Source: Lineus longissimus (Eukaryota > Nemertea > Pilidiophora > Heteronemertea > Lineidae). Taken from it: DNA of 64,000 bases. Positions 46,960-59,900 of this stretch are shown one piece after another. A program made the translations under genes and the position numbers. Where the stretch lies: the NCBI RefSeq assembly GCF_910592395.1, contig NC_088312.1, forward strand, positions 372,001-436,000. Reading direction: 5' to 3'. The first letter of the stretch is position 1. Each line of letters starts with the position of its first letter. The notes below the pieces were generated by a model. It saw only the letters and a program-made list of their open reading frames with translations, did not search any database and was not told the origin of the DNA.

Positions 46960-49900
46960 AACCAGGTCCTAGAACAGTTACAAGTTAGTGTGCATTAGTA
47001 ATCTCAGATGCTGCCATTGCACTTCTTGTCTTCCGAAATCAATCTGCAAGATAGGAAAGAGGCAAAGTATAAGACAAGAGAATAGTAACATTGGACAAGA
47101 TATCGATCAATCCTCAATTGTGGTCCTCCTCGAGCATCCCTGTGAAATGAAGTGATTCCACCTGTAGGTACATCTGGGAGGGTAAAGTGAACTGGAAGAC
47201 TCCCATACACACTTCATACACGATAAACAAGCCTCTTCATGGGCTACGAACACCTATCCTCTACAGAAACCCTTTTACAGCCTAAGAAATCTTAGAGACC
47301 AGTAAAAGATTTAGATATTTCCAAGGAATATGCACAGACAGAGACACCCAGATGATACTTTTGTGCAGCCTCAGTCTTAGCAAGGAAAGCGACCACCTGC
47401 CGGCTGGTCTAGCCAAGTATTCCACCTGACCTAAGCCAAGAAACTGCAAGCATAACATCACACCATCTCAATCTCGCGGTTTAATTGGCCAGAAACAATT
47501 GGAAACCAGTCAAATACTTTGAGACGCAATAGGGTGCAGACTTTTGATGAAACCGGAAGATAACACTGAGAGGCCAGTGCAAACATCTTACGTCAACACA
47601 ACCTGCTGATGATGTAAATGATAAGGACATCACACATTGTCACGCAGTATGAGCTATCAGCAAACTATGTCACAACGACTCACTGCAGCCGGCAAGCAGG
47701 ATTGGTTTCGCTGTTGTAGTTTCACCTCGTTTATTGTTTTTCTGGCCTCCTCATGAGCCCATTTTAAAGTCTTAATGAATGAATGGATTGAGCACTCCTC
47801 AAGGGGGTCATCATCAGCATTGTTTAGGAGTAGTCACAAGGGGTATAACATGAGAACATGTAAGAGGCAGTGGTTGGGGGTTGGGGGTAGGGCTGACCTG
47901 ACAAGGGCAATGACAGAGGTGAGGTCTTAATCCACTGAGTTGAGAGCAACACCATTGGGAGTCAAGACATATTAAATACCACATGTACTTTTCCTTTTCA
48001 ACACCTTGTCTGCCTATTTTTACTCTCGCAATGATCTGAATGAAAACCGTGGCAACTGTCCTCGCCCACAAATATGGTATCGAATACTTGTTTTCAATCG
48101 ATGATAAACAACAGATAATACAAATATGATGATAGTGTCAAGGAGATGAGAGTTTAACCCTTTCCATGAGGACAAACCATAAATCGATAGAAAATGTTCA
48201 GCTTGGTGGCAACACATGAAATGGCTGAAAGGATCAGTTAGGAAAAGTGGTGATTCTACTCATTGAGGAACCAGCTGCCAGGTTTTTCAAGTCCGACTCC
48301 TCAAGGCTCTCATACTGTACGCCACCAGAACGATGAAAGAGAGTACTCACTAAGTGCTTATCCTGTATCCGCTTACTCCTGATTCAACTCAAATCAGTAT
48401 TTGTTCGTTAAATCAGATTGACAAGCAGGCAGCCCAAAGGCAAAGCAATGGCAACACTGAAGGTTGGTCAAAGTAGTAGGTCTGTTCCTGACCCAACTGC
48501 AAGGCAATAACAAACTCTGTATCCTTTGATTTGACAGTAGTTTGGAAAGAGGGCAGTAATGTATAATTTCACAAATCCAGGTACAGGTTGCTAAATCGCT
48601 AATCCTTCTATGCACTCTAGTTTATCACATGAAAACTGAAAATGAAGTGTCCATAAAGAATACCTCAGTGTGTACAGGGTTGGAATGTGAAGTGTCCAAA
48701 GATGACCTCGGGAATGTCAATACAGCGTCATGCAATACCAATCTTACTCTATGCGATCATTCCTGTGACGTTGCAAGGCCGAGGATTGATCTAAACAAGG
48801 CCGAGTTCAAGAGGAAATCAAACAGGGTGATAACACTATGTCACAATTTGATTTTGATTTTGACGACAGCAAGTTCGAGAATTTGACTGATGACTAATGG
48901 GCAGAATGGATATTACATTCTTATCTCCCCTATTGAGACATTCAAGATTCCCTGAATGATATCTGTACAAGGAATCCCCTAAAGTAAAAAAAGCACAAAA
49001 AAACATGATATTTTCCTAAAAACATTACAAAAACTGAAGTATTTTTCTTCTTCTTCATCAACTTTGGCTCCGAAACCCAACATGGTTTCTACCTTGACGC
49101 CATTAAGCTATGGTTTCCACAACACGCAGGACACCTGCATGATTTTCACAGGCATTGGATTAAACTCTTGATAGAGTTACTGGCTCGGCCAGTATCTGTC
49201 GGTGCCACTCCATTTGGGTTTCAATGGGGCTGACAAGCCAAGAGACTTGGGAATTTCATGGTATTCAAGCTGCAGGAAACTTGACTAAATCCACGATAAC
49301 ATCCCAGCCTGAGAAAATGTTTTGCGAAAATAACGGACCTAAAAATCAACTTTTTAATTTGTCCATTATTATTCAATGATGCATTTGACCAAAGATCTCA
49401 ATTAAACCACTCTGAAATATCTGTCCAGCAGCAGGTAATGACTAAAACATCATCCTATCAACATCTTAATCACAATGAAATCAATCACTTCTGATTGAAC
49501 TCCAATCTAAACTATGGCTTTGGTTGAATTGCTCTAAGAGCATGACATGGCACTTATTGCTGTCAATTACACTCATTTGAATGATTGACAGCTTATTGCA
49601 CTGGACAATGATTAGAAAGGGATCTGTATGACATAAGAACTCACTGGCAGTTTGAACTGGTTTGCATGGCTTCACATGCATTACACCAGGCAGGGAGTCA
49701 ACATCGGTCTCTGATTTTGTGGATTCTGAATTGTGCTTTTTAAAGAAGATTTCACAGATTTGGTCAAGTATCATGATTGAGTGGTTTGTATACCACAAAG
49801 GTCTTCAAGTAAACATAGAGTTGGGCAGTGGTTTTAATGGTTTTCTGACCAGTATTTTAAACAGTACCACTCTGCCCCCTCTAAGGCATAACAATGGTAA

Positions 49901-51516
49901 CTTTATTTTCAAGGTGAAATGAAATCCTTCAGTCTCAGAGTGTGGTATGAATGGTGATCAAATAGCAAACCCTGAGGTAACTACCTTTGCTCAGGGCTCA
50001 GACAGTAATTCTATAGGAGAACAACACAAGGATCAGAATTGTATTCAGCCGGGCCGGGGGAGCAGGGGGAAGCTCTGAGGTAGATACACATGGGTCCAAC
50101 ATTGATATATGGACATATCTTCCTTCTACACCAGCCCCATCTCAAACAATCTGACCGGCTGTGACCGGTAAAGACAGTTGTCAGATACCTGGTACATATC
50201 ATGTGATAGACTATATCAGATACTGAGCCCTAGATTTCAAATGATGTGCCAAGTTGTCTTTTAGATGACAAATAACTCTCTCAACTTATTTTTCAGCGAC
50301 AATGCAACAAAGTTGGACCGAGCTGAGGTCTGCAGCGTATTGAGTCTCAATATACAATGCGAGTTGCACAACAGGATGCCTCCTTCCTTTGAAGGAGAAG
50401 TCTCCGATTGAATCGTATGAGGAGCAGTTTAAGCAAAGCTTGGACAGATGATAAACAGGACAAGCTCAGCTGCATGTGACATGCTCAGGATGTCAGGCAG
50501 GTTGTCACCAAAACCTCACCTGGGACTATGATTGTGGAATTAGGCTACTGTCAATATGTAAAGCTGAGGCCTAGGAAAGCTTTCTCCTGCTGAACTATAA
50601 ACACAGGTGAATTTTACACATTGTACATGAACCTATAAGGCAATAAACATATTGATTTGTTGAAAACTTGAAATCGTAATCACCTCTGTCAGCATGTATA
50701 GTTGTGCACTGTTGGAAATCAATACATGCACTGTGGTGAGGAAAGTTTGATGAGGAGAATACCAGGCATGTGAAAATAACTCTTCACCGTAGTGGATGTG
50801 TGATGACTGTCATCCTGGGATACAGGTGTTGACACCTGTGTTATTGAGAAGTGTGTGGTGTACACTAGCCTGTCATTGAATCAAAAGGTCTGGGCACTCC
50901 CCAACATTGTCACTCTGATTATATATAATGGACAGTGGTTGGTGCTGGAGTGGGACCATGCAGGTTTCACAGAAGGGGCACCCCTCACCCACCCCCACCC
51001 CCACTCCCACCCCCACCCCCCTCACCCATCCCATATGACCAAGTCACCCTGCATGCGTGTGTTGACCTACACAACTATGCACTAAGGCCATACAATGTTG
51101 CCAGAAAACCAATTTGGAGAAAAGTGGGAAATAAAACTGGATTATAGATACAATCGTCTGCAGGTTTCGTCAATCCAAACAGCAGGTTATTAAACCGACC
51201 CACTTACCAAAAATCCCCGACTTATAAGAACGCTAACTCTAATCCCTTTCAATAGAATTAATTGCAATTAGTCTCCCGTTCATTCACAATCCGCTAATCC
51301 AATCAAACCGCCATTCTTTTCATGCTTGCAGCGCTCCCTAGTGTGTGAGCGCTGAACTGAAAAAGTCATGGTTTGAGGACACGTTGGTTGTGACAGGCAA
51401 CAAACCTGCACATGACCTCCTGCAACACCACCCTGACCGAACTCACTAGTGTGCATACCTCGTTTACTTATAGCGACTTGGTGGCATCTTGTTTGTGGCC
51501 AACATGCGGATAATAA
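46960..51516. other. Region between SHANK exon 1 and the transporter locus, no gene found
   Basis: About 4.5 kb without a supported coding exon. It should contain the SHANK 5' UTR exon(s) and promoter, which I cannot place. The small open frames here have no recognisable domain or consistent splice sites. A C-rich CCCCA/CCCCT microsatellite lies at about 50983-51035. Confidence 0.55.
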
Positions 51517-52396
51517 AAGATAAGTCAGTGACCCCGGCCCTGGCATGGGAAGCCTAAGGCCTCGGCTGTATATCAGTAACCCTCACACGGAGATCCATAA
51601 TCCGTGCTTGAAGTGAGGGCTAAGGTCACTACAATTAAACTGTAAGCTCGTTCCCAATGGCGAGATGTGAAGGGGAGAGCACATCCAGAAGAGATATGGT
51701 GCATGCACAGCTGTCTCATTGGCCGAAAGTCATTTCTGCAGGTAACAATATAGAGCGATGGGCAGAGACCTGTATTCATCCACGACCGGAAGTGTGGCAC
51801 ATAGAGCTTATCAAAATGTCAAGTTGTGGTAAATACATGGCTGGGATGGACCAAAGTGGAATTAATTCTCAATCTGTGGTTGATTCTTAATCTACAGAGT
51901 CAGGCCATCACAGAAATATGCTTTTTGATAATATATTTAAGAAAATGTGGTCTCACTGGTCAGTTTAGAACTTGTACTTTGACAGGGCCGTATCAATGCG
52001 CCAGTGACGTTTTGATGGATATGGTGTACGGAAATCTTTTTTTCTCAGGCAATCGGTATTGGAATTTTTTTAAACTTTATTATGCTATTGGCAAATGGTT
52101 CTTCTTGACACGTATAAAATTTTGTGCAGATTGATTGGTCCAATGAGTACTTTTTTCACCAAAACCTATGCACAACAATGTACACGTAATGTACACATGT
52201 TTTAATAGAGGACTCTGGCCCGATGGTAAAATACACAGGCCCGTTGCGGTGGAAAACAGAAATGTTGTCGTTTCTCACTTTCGCTCCTGTAAAGCAGGCA
52301 AGGTGCTACCATGACTTCACAACAGTGTCTCCACCTACACTTACTGTAATACACTATATACATTGTATGTAAATGATGTTACTCCAAACCGAGGCT

Positions 52397-52497
52397 CAGC
52401 CTCATTAGCCTGGTACCACTGGCCACCGTCAGACGACGCTGTCCCGTCAATACAGCGTCGTCTGACGGTGGCCAGTGGTACCAGGCTACAGCCTCAT
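52397..52497. mobile_element. 83-bp perfect palindromic insertion with 9-bp direct repeats (MITE-like)
   Basis: Arms at 52406-52442 and 52452-52488 are perfect 37-bp reverse complements, beginning TAGCCTGGTACC, with a 9-base loop CCCGTCAAT. The element is flanked on both sides by CAGCCTCAT (52397-52405, 52489-52497). Nine-base target duplications are typical of Mutator-like transposons, but the family is not established. It lies in a block missing from copy B. Confidence 0.75.
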
Positions 52498-52660
52498 GTC
52501 TTGGCTGGAATAAAGAATCTGATCAGTTGAGATTCTATCGTACTTTCATTCCTTTGATGAGCAGAATCTAAAGCTCCGATGTCTTTGAACAGCGTCACCC
52601 ACCGCCCTCACCCCGTGCTGAATATGTACTGGCTACCGCGCTCTCTATTCCAACTATACA

Positions 52661-52730
52661 GCGCTACAGTGGTCTGAGGCGCTGTCCTGACTGGGTTTTT
52701 CTTTTTGCGCTGGTTCGAATCCCACCGGTC
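52661..52730 (+). repeat. tRNA-like (SINE-head) remnant, copy A
   Basis: It has a degenerate A-box region (GTGGTCTGAGGCGCT) and a consensus B box, GGTTCGAATCC at 52712-52722. The acceptor arm cannot pair and an internal T run is present, so it is not a functional tRNA. Confidence 0.5.
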
Positions 52731-52928
52731 CCCAACTACGTGAAATTGAGCAACTTCAACGTGTCAATAGACGATTCTGATAAGACTTTACAGCTTTGAT
52801 TCCGCTAGTCGATGACAGGCGGAGCTGTTTGCAATGCTAGTTCTGAACGGTCATATGAATGGCTATTGATCCAACGAATGGATTTGTAGATTTATTATAC
52901 CTAGCTAGGGTATTGGTAGGATTTAGCA

Positions 52929-53112
52929 ATGGCGGTCCAGCCCCACTTCGGCTGGGTGGCCCTTGCTGCGTCATTTTGGACCCTGTTCATAGCCCTGGGC
53001 GTGTCCTACTCGAGCGGGTTGTTCTACGTGGAATGGATGGACCAGTTTGGAGAGGGAGGAGGGCTCACCTCGTGGGTTGGTTCGCTCAACATTGGACTGT
53101 GTTGTCTCGGAG
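52929..53112 (+). CDS. SLC16/MCT-type first exon, variant A (TM1)
   Basis: ATG 52929 (G at -3 and +4) opens 61 codons plus one base: MAVQPHFGWVALAASFWTLF, then YSSGLFYVEW and TSWVGSLNIG, ending at donor GTAGGT in phase 1. This aligns to exon 1 of the intact transporter (HWGWITVAVAFMALF, YSSGIFYIVW, TSWIGSIVIG): TM1, extracellular loop and the start of TM2. No copy of exons 2-3 follows it before 59026, so it is either an alternative first exon spliced to the constant exons or an orphan. Confidence 0.65.
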
Positions 53113-53904
53113 GTAGGTAGTTCCAGTACGATATACTGTTTAACATGTAAACAACAGTATGTCGAGGTCTGCCCCATCCTGAGTAAAGTACCTGTGCCGG
53201 GCTGGACAAGGGGCTGATTTCGTCGGAATGGGTCTGCCCCAATGCGTCATGTGTGTCGTTTTGACCGACTCGGTCCCGTGTGTCTCGCGTAGGGCCTTCA
53301 GGCTCCGCCGCCGGTGCGCTGAGATCACATCCCAGTCTCATGCATCAGTTGGATACCCATGGTATAGTATGTCGGCCAATGATGCTCATTTTTTCACTAT
53401 ACTGAATCATTCAAAGAACCATTGGGGACGAGCTGATAGCCCATTATAATAGGTTCGCTACGACCTACATCTCCTTTTACTTGGGACGAATTACAATTGG
53501 TCTTAACTGTAAAAGGTAAGTCAGTGACCCCTGGCATGGGAAGCCTAAGGCCTCGGCTGTATATCAGTAACCCTCAAGCACGGAGATCCATATATAGCAA
53601 TCCGTGCTTGAAGTGGGGGCTGAGGTCACTAAAATTAAACTGTAAGCTCGTTCCCAATGGCGAGATGTGAAGGGGAGAGCACATCCAGAAGAGATATGGT
53701 GCATGCACAGCTGTCTCATTGGCCGAAAGTCATTTCTGCAGGTAACAATATAGAGCGACGGTAAAATATACAGGCCCGTTGCGGTGGAAAACAGAAATGT
53801 TGTCGTTTTTTTTCACTTTCGCTCCGATGTCTTTGAACAGCGTCGCCCACCGCCCTCACCCCGTGCTGAATATGTACGGCTACCGCGCTCTCTATTCCAA
53901 CTAT

Positions 53905-53978
53905 ACTACGCTAGCTCAGTGGTCTGAGGCGCTGACCCGATTGGTTTTTCTTTTTGCGCTGGTTCGAATCCCACCGGT
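53905..53978 (+). repeat. tRNA-like (SINE-head) remnant, copy B
   Basis: A box TAGCTCAGTGG at 53912-53922 and B box GGTTCGAATCC at 53961-53971 at near-tRNA spacing, but with no matching acceptor stem and with internal T runs. Probably a SINE fragment carried in the duplication. Confidence 0.5.
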
Positions 53979-54185
53979 CCCCAACTACGTGAAATTGAGC
54001 AACTTCAACGTGTCAATAGACGATTCTGATGAGACTTTACAGCTTTGATTCCGCTAGTCGATGACAGGCGGAGCTGTTTGCAATGCTAGTTCTGAACGGT
54101 CATATGAATGGTTATTGATCCAACGAATGGATTTGTAGATTTATTATACCTAGCTAGGGTATTGGTAGGATTTAGCACAGGAGTA

Positions 54186-54369
54186 ATGGCGGTCCAGCCC
54201 CACTTCGGCTGGGTGGCCCTTGCTGCGTCATTTTGGACCCTGTTCATATCCCAGGGCGTGTACTACTCGAGCGGGTTGTTCTTCGTGGAATGGATGGACC
54301 AGTTTGGAAAGGGAGGAGGGCTCACCTCGTGGGTTGGTTCGCTCAACATTGGACTATGTTGTCTCGGAG
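54186..54369 (+). CDS. SLC16/MCT-type first exon, variant B (TM1)
   Basis: Homologous to variant A with a few substitutions (FISQGVYYSSGLFFVEW against FIALGVSYSSGLFYVEW). Same length (184 bp), same GTAGGT donor and phase 1. An upstream in-frame ATG at 54108 would add 26 residues in this copy only. As with A, no private downstream exons follow. Confidence 0.65.
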
Positions 54370-54757
54370 GTAGGTAGTTCCAGTACGATATACTGTTTAA
54401 CATGTAAACAACAGTATGTCGAGGTCTGCCCCATCCTGAGTAAAGTACCTGTGCCGGGCTGGACAAGGGACTGATTTCGTCGGGATGGGTCTGCCCCAAT
54501 GCGTCATGTGTGTCGTTTTGACCGACTCGGTCTCGTGTACCTCGCGTAGGGCCTTCAGGCTCCGCCGCCGGTGCGCTGAGATCACATCCCAGTCTCATGC
54601 ATCAGTTGGATACCCATGGTATAGTATGTCGGCCAATGATGCTCATTTTTTCACTATACTGAATCATTCAAAGAACCATTGGGGACGAGCTGATAGCCCA
54701 TTATGATAGGTGCGCTACGACCTACATCTCCTTTTACTTGGGACGAATTACTATTGG

Positions 54758-56684
54758 TCTTAATTACGAGCTGTCTGCCAAGAAGATTTACCGAGGGCGA
54801 CACCTCCGAGGAACAGTAGAAGCAAAGTAAAAACCCATTCGGCATCGGTACCACTGGCTTCAGCGGGATACTGTATAGAGGATCCATCATACTTGCTCCC
54901 TTGACTCCCGTACTTAGCCCAATAGACCGGTGCGCGTACTGAGGTCCATATCTTTCCCTGTCATGACTGTCCGATATTCGCACACGCATACAAATGGAAC
55001 TTAATGCGCCGACATGGTTCTTTCACATTTCTTGGCTGACCTATTTTGCCATCGAGTTGCTAATATCGAGTTGTATGGTTGATTCATAAACTGTGTTCAT
55101 AAAAATATTCATCGAACAATTCACAACGCAGCTGGGACAACTTGTTGCCTAGCCAACGGCTGTTTAGTCATCTTTATTCCGACCTCGGTGTTCTCGCGTA
55201 TATATCGTTATACCTTTTTTGTTTCAAAGCATCATAAGCATAAACATGATTCATGAATTTTCTTCAATGGTGAAGCTTCAGCGGCTTCTGTCAGAGAATG
55301 ATTTACGAGTGCCAATAATTGTTGGCAAACTGCTGTTGGAATGAACAACAATGCATAATTGGGCCCTATAGGATAGATCGTCGTTGAATGTGGAAGAAAT
55401 ATACAGCCTAATATATCATCACAAGCAGCATGATAGGTCTCGGAAACGATGTCAAAACATCATGTCTTAAACGATTCAGGTCAAGCGACCACCTCCTGTT
55501 TTTAAAGGACCACTATATTCCTATATCTTACACGCTGTAGATCCGTATTATTCAAGATTCAGGTGACAAAGTTTCATCTCGGTGATTTCTCCTGGCGGAC
55601 TTCACTAACGCACTAACGCACTAACTTAGGCCTACACCGAGTCCTGCAGTTTCAAACACAGGAACGGAAGCTTCACTAACGTACACTGCATGCTGCAGTA
55701 GTCAAGCACTGTAACTGACAGGACCTCCAGCAACGTACACGGAGTGCTGGGTACAGAAATGCTGAAAAAAAGCTGATGTGGGCTCAACTCCGCGGACAGA
55801 GGACTGAAAGGCCGTGTTATTCTCTGTGCGTTTCCACCCAAATTTTATTTAAACACACATTCTTGGGCACCCACTCCTAGTGCTCTCTCTATACCGGTAT
55901 ATCACAGCATTCTGCCGCTTTTAGTTTGTCACGAGCTGACGGGAAAAGGGCAGGACCACAGTTGGAGCGCAAACAATCGATTCACGAGAGGTATGGTTAG
56001 CCTAATATCCCCGATCGTCTCATGACCTCGTCCTGGCCGACTTTGTGGTCAGTGCTGGTGGTGCCTACCCATAAAGGAGAGCTTATCCAACATGCACTAG
56101 GCCTAGAGTATGTTGGAAAATCCCAAAAAACAACAAAAAAGATTACCATAAAATAAAATTGCCAAATAGACCCGGCCTAAAATCAAACAACACGTTACAT
56201 GTAGCCATGTAGCCAGGTTGTGTTACACTAGCCAGAGTATGCGCCACCTTTCATGTAGCTAAAATCGATGCCTTGTTATGCCAAACCACAAACCACAGAC
56301 TGAACATTCTACAGTCACCTTTGGACGGCTCCTCGCGTTATTTTAGTGTAGTATCCGTTATGTCTACTGTTCCTAGTTCTCGGTACATGCATGTTCTTGC
56401 TTGAACACTGATCTTCGGTGATGATGCCCGAATCTTAGTCAAACACTGCCGCAGGAATGACTGGAGTAATCATTCTCATGTCTCGTAAAACAGTATCTTC
56501 TCCGTCACTGATCAGTCTGCATTACGAAATCCACAAGTGAACTCACTGAATCATAGACCGTCAACATTAACAGCAACAGCAACATGGCATCATTAGCCTT
56601 GAAAGCAGCGTTCTCCGGAAGAACACTCGGCCTACCCAACTGTACCTGTGCTCTCCAAGAGGAATAACACAACACAAGGAAGAA
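54758..56684. other. Upstream region of the intact transporter first exon
   Basis: No coding exon or repeat supported here. It should contain the promoter and 5' UTR of the 56685 transcript; no core promoter element stands out. Confidence 0.5.
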
Positions 56685-56922
56685 ATGGCAGCAGTAACAC
56701 TTGCAGGGGCTGCTGAAGGGCGATGTTCCTCACACAGATGCCAGTGTGCTCTGCATTGGGGCTGGATAACAGTAGCCGTCGCCTTCATGGCTTTATTCAT
56801 TTCACTCGGGACCTTCTACTCTTCGGGGATATTCTATATTGTGTGGCTGGAGCAGTTTGAGGGTGGGAGTGGAAAAACATCTTGGATTGGTTCCATTGTA
56901 ATCGGCATGGTTAGCTTAATGG
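56685..56922 (+). CDS. Transporter exon 1, variant C (TM1)
   Basis: ATG 56685 opens 79 codons plus one base and ends at donor GTAAGT. A Cys-rich N-terminus (RCSSHRCQCALHWGW) precedes TM1. It is the closest open first exon to exon 2. Confidence 0.85.
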
Positions 56923-59900
56923 GTAAGTGTTAAAAGATTAGTTAAAGCATTTTACAACCTTATCAATACGTCTGTATGGACATCCCCACAGCATTGGAAC
57001 ATGTGCTTGCACAACCCGAGTTGTACAACCTTAGACCCACAGCCATGGACCATGTGTTTGCACAACGTGATCTTATCCTCGAATACACGGATATGTGCCA
57101 CAGCTCAAAGGCTGTTGAGATCCCCAGTTCAAATGGCTCGCAAGCCTTACCGTGTGCGCCAATCTCATAGGGGGCAAGAACCCCTCGAGATGGGTCATAG
57201 TAGCCACGGTAGCAAAGCAGATGTTTTGCGTGACAAGACATTCTAAAATACCTTGGTACCGTAAAGTCAACTTTTAAATGGAAAATGCATAAGCCTCGTT
57301 CTGAGAGTGGAGTGTTTTGGACACGCAACCAAGATGCTCTACCAAAGTTCCCTCGGGTTGCACTAAAATGTGGAACCATGCACACAGCTCACTTCAGAAG
57401 TTTGAGGCTCTCAAAACACTGCTTCAAACACAAATCAGCCAAGGAAGCATCAACCACCCTAAGTTTTTTAATGAGCACTACACATATTTGCTGAGAAAAA
57501 CGCTCCAAATAGCCCATTTGCGCGGATTTTAGCGTCACTTGAGCGAGCCGATCCGGACTTCCTATACGGGCTGCCGTAACATAATGTAAACAACGGCGCT
57601 ACCGGCGCTCCGGGCAGGCGATGGATGGAATTTGCCAAATTCGCACATATTCAAGTTATTTCGTGGCCTATCTTTTTAAGTTTGAGGTATTTTAGAATAG
57701 AAATTGAACCCGAGGCGGAGGACCTTGGTTGAGTTACCAAGACACTCTCGGGTGGAGCTAAAATACAGTCCAAACCCGAGCCGACAGGCGAGGGTTTGGA
57801 CTGTATTTTAGCTCCACCCGAGAGTGTCTTGGTAACTCAACCAAGGTCCTCCGCCTCGGGTTCAATTCCTTAAACCATAACCTCTTCGGTTGGTATAACA
57901 TCTGTCAAAGCAGATCCTGGGAGGATTATGCCTTAATTCGCCGTCACTATACAACAGAGAAGGACACTTTTCCAGGGGACTGCTTTCCAGGGCACAAAGC
58001 CTGATCCGAAGCATGCAACAAGCCGTTTAGTGTCGAGGTACATGCCAAATTGGCTTGATATATGCGCTGTCCTGAGGACTAGCGATCCTTGAACGAGACC
58101 CTAGACAGGCAGATGGCCCGCATCTGCCAACGTTTCAGTTATTCGATCATATACATGTATATCTTCCAGGTGTAATGAATATGATGAAATATGATCGAAA
58201 AAAATGGGATGTACATGTAAATGTCCTTCAACAATATAGGTCATTGATTGTTTCGTTAGTAATATCTCGGTCAAGGGTCGCAGTGCAAACCCTTGTGACG
58301 TCGGTGATCTGTTCTAGGAAGTTAGAATAGGCAGATCGCAACTCATCCTCGAACACCAGGTTCAGTACTGTGTGAAAGGATCGCAACCACAATGGCACCC
58401 ATTTCGACAACCAAAGTTCAGGGATTGGTCATTGTAACAGCTGCCTTCGTCTCCCTGTTCATTCAGTGTGGAGTAGCTTAAAACATGGGCTTATGTAGCT
58501 TGGTTGAAGGCATTCGAAATGGGTGCAGGGCCGACTGCTTGGATTGGATCTGTGTGTACTGGTGTTTGCTGCTTTGTTAGTAGGTACACGTGGAGAAGAA
58601 GTAAAGTAACATTTCTAGACCGGGGGGGGGGACTAGAGGCAGGAGCACTACTTTAGTGCGACTGCCAAGCAGGCCCACGTGTGATGTGATGGTATGGCTC
58701 GCTTCCAACATACTAACCGTCACTTAACGCTGAACGAAATGTCAACTACTGGCCTAAAGATCACACGGCTCATGTTCGATACTCAGAACCTCGCATAGAA
58801 CCTGCTGCTCTCGCCAACGTCACGCCATATTGTAACCAGACGATTCCCTGACGAGAAGTTTTGTCTCCATGATCATATATCAAACGGAACGAAGCAGATA
58901 ACCAGTTTGTCTTCGAATTGCCCTCGTCATAATCTTTCGCTTATAGTCTATTCTCTGGTAGAGTAACGCAGAGGCCTTCCTATTTGATCTCGTTTCTAAC
59001 ACATGTCTGCCTCTTCCCGTTGCAGGTCCAATAGCCGGTATGGCGACCAACAAGTGGGGATACCAGAAGGTCGTGTTCCTATCCGGGCTCATCATCAGTG
59101 GTGGTCTCATCGGGGCAGCCTACTCGCCAGGAATATACACCCTCATGGTATCATACGGAGTCATAGCCGGTAGGTGCCATTCTTATCGGTCTTCAATCAA
59201 AGACAAATTACTTTGATATCTTTCGCAATTGTTCAGGCAGGCATCAGATGTAACGCTGTAATCACCCTTCACTCCTTCCATTTGCCTGATTTACTGCCAA
59301 GACGACAACCAAACTCCTTCCATAATATCCCAGTTCACCAAGCTTACATTTAGCGCATAAACATGCCCTTTTTAAAATGTAGCCTAATCTCGTTGTCTTT
59401 GCAGGCGTTGGTTATGGTCTGATGTACTCTCCTGCCGCTACCATCGCCGTGTGGTACTTCGAGGAGAACTGTGGCCTGGCTCTTGGTATCGCCACTTGCG
59501 GCGGAGGCTGCGGAACATTCCTTATGCCCCTTGTCATCGAGGCCTTAATGGAGGCCTACGGATGGAGGGGCTGCATGCTCATTCTCGGAGGTCTGAGTCT
59601 CAACATCTCAGTTTGTGGCGCCCTCATGCGAACGTTACCAAACATGCCGCATAAGAATCCTCAAAAACGGACCAGTATAGCTCAGTGGGATGTCTTTAAG
59701 AATCCTGCCTTTATAGTCCATCTCGTCCACCATTTGTTATTCTCAGTTGCCATGTCTGTGACGTATGTTCACTTGGTTGCTGTTGTTGAGAAGGCGACTG
59801 GTGTCCATGGCTTGGAGAGTTCCATGGTTATGGTTATGTTCGGATTGGCCAATTTCATTGGACGCTTCGCCCAGGGTGCCTTCGCCAACACTGGGAAGAT

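Larger units (their letters stand above)
51517..53508 (+). repeat. Tandem segmental duplication, copy A
   Basis: Segments at 51517-51757, 52225-52290 and 52576-53485 match copy B (53509 onward) closely. The shared sequence includes an MCT-type first exon, a tRNA-like fragment and the flanking noncoding sequence. Copy A contains two extra blocks (about 51760-52225 and 52290-52575) that are absent from copy B. Confidence 0.88.
53509..54757 (+). repeat. Tandem segmental duplication, copy B
   Basis: Near-identical to copy A over about 1.2 kb, with short indels such as a 5-base difference just before the first-exon ATG. It lacks the two extra blocks of copy A. Confidence 0.88.

Noticed and set aside
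49662-49922. 86-codon plus frame in the SHANK upstream region
   Set aside because: Low-complexity composition without homology or splice context.
53905-53978. Functional tRNA gene
   Set aside because: A and B boxes are present but the acceptor arm does not pair and internal T runs would stop pol III.
53024-54598. Minus-strand frames of about 105-111 codons at two places
   Set aside because: Shadows of the duplicated segment; no domain, and both copies are explained by the duplication carrying the plus-strand first exons.
56963-57532. Several overlapping frames on both strands in transporter intron 1
   Set aside because: No recognisable domain, no compatible splice sites, and the strands overlap heavily.
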